In this document: positions 63,704-64,000 of the stretch, one piece after another | Layout of the letters: every line of letters begins with the position of its first letter | Numbering within the stretch: position 1 is the first letter of the stretch | Assembly: GCA_027315115.1 (NCBI GenBank) | Contig: DAHUYQ010000044.1 | Location: 1 to 64,000, forward strand | From: Solirubrobacterales bacterium | GTDB taxonomy: Bacteria > Actinomycetota > Thermoleophilia > Solirubrobacterales > Solirubrobacteraceae | Direction: 5' to 3' | DNA: 64,000 bases | Position numbers and translations under genes: made by a program | Notes under the pieces: generated by a model | Told to the model about the DNA's origin: nothing | Databases searched by the model: none | Seen by the model: only the letters and a program-made list of their open reading frames with translations

Positions 63704-64000
63704 GTGAGCGCGATCGGCGCTCCACGGCGGCCGGGGCCGAGCGGGCCTGATCAGCCGCGGCCGTCCCTGGCGGTGCGGTGGGGCGTATGGGTGGCCCGCC
63801 GACGCTGGTGGGTGCTGTCGGCGTGGGCCGTGGCGCTGGTCGCCTCGGCGATCGCCTATCCCCACCTGATGTCCTCGCTGGTCCCGTCGGACTACAGCGT
63901 CACCGGCTCGGACTCCAGCAAGGTGACGCATCTGATGGAAACGCAGTTCCCCGCCGCCGGCGCCGAGCAGGACGTGATCGTGTTCGACTCCGCCACGCTC
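63704..64000 (+). CDS. MMPL-family transporter, truncated by the window end
   Basis: VARRRWWVLSAWAVALVASAIAYPHL...DYSVTGSDSSKVTHLMETQFPAAGAEQDVIVFDS. Confidence 0.8.
   Translation, partial: MSAIGAPRRPGPSGPDQPRPSLAVRWGVWVARRRWWVLSAWAVALVASAIAYPHLMSSLVPSDYSVTGSDSSKVTHLMETQFPAAGAEQDVIVFDSATL

Noticed and set aside
1-64000. CRISPR arrays, rRNA genes, complete prophage or IS elements
   Set aside because: None seen: no regularly spaced repeat array, no rRNA sequence, and no transposase, integrase or phage structural ORFs recognised.

Overview
High-GC actinobacterial chromosome segment; protein content suggests Thermoleophilia/Solirubrobacterales, which is an inference. The left ~10 kb is accessory-like. 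It starts with the 3' half of a tRNA-Gly(CCC) whose last 43 bp recur exactly at 1459-1501, bracketing a ~1.46 kb integrase-less cassette (HTH + PIN-like genes, 11-bp phased iterons at both ends). This is followed by a RelA/SpoT-domain gene translationally coupled to an 82-aa ORF (toxSAS-like toxin-antitoxin candidate), a 97%-identical fragment of the cassette's HTH gene, and an XRE + ImmA/IrrE pair with a palindromic operator candidate. A second ~1.08 kb cassette (MerR-like HTH + uncharacterised 'TPTCD' protein) is bracketed by a 37-bp duplication (2 mismatches) of the 3' end of a carboxymuconolactone-decarboxylase-family gene. The rest is mostly ordinary chromosomal content: LCP protein, two P-type ATPases, a ferric-reductase-like/ApbE/FMN-binding operon, DrrAB-type ABC transporter, CcmE/CcmF, SecG, SLT transglycosylase, ROK kinase, MgtE-N/CBS + NRAMP, RmuC, MFS transporters, MarR and TetR regulators, a FadA/FabG4/MaoC/acyl-CoA dehydrogenase operon, NDH-2, dienelactone hydrolase, Bax inhibitor-1 and a truncated MMPL. 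Small-scale oddities include a 30-aa micro-ORF with 17 lysines behind a perfect Shine-Dalgarno, a 26-bp tandem duplication that creates a 9-aa leader ORF, and regulator palindromes. All calls come from reading the sequence and ORF translations; no database searches were run.
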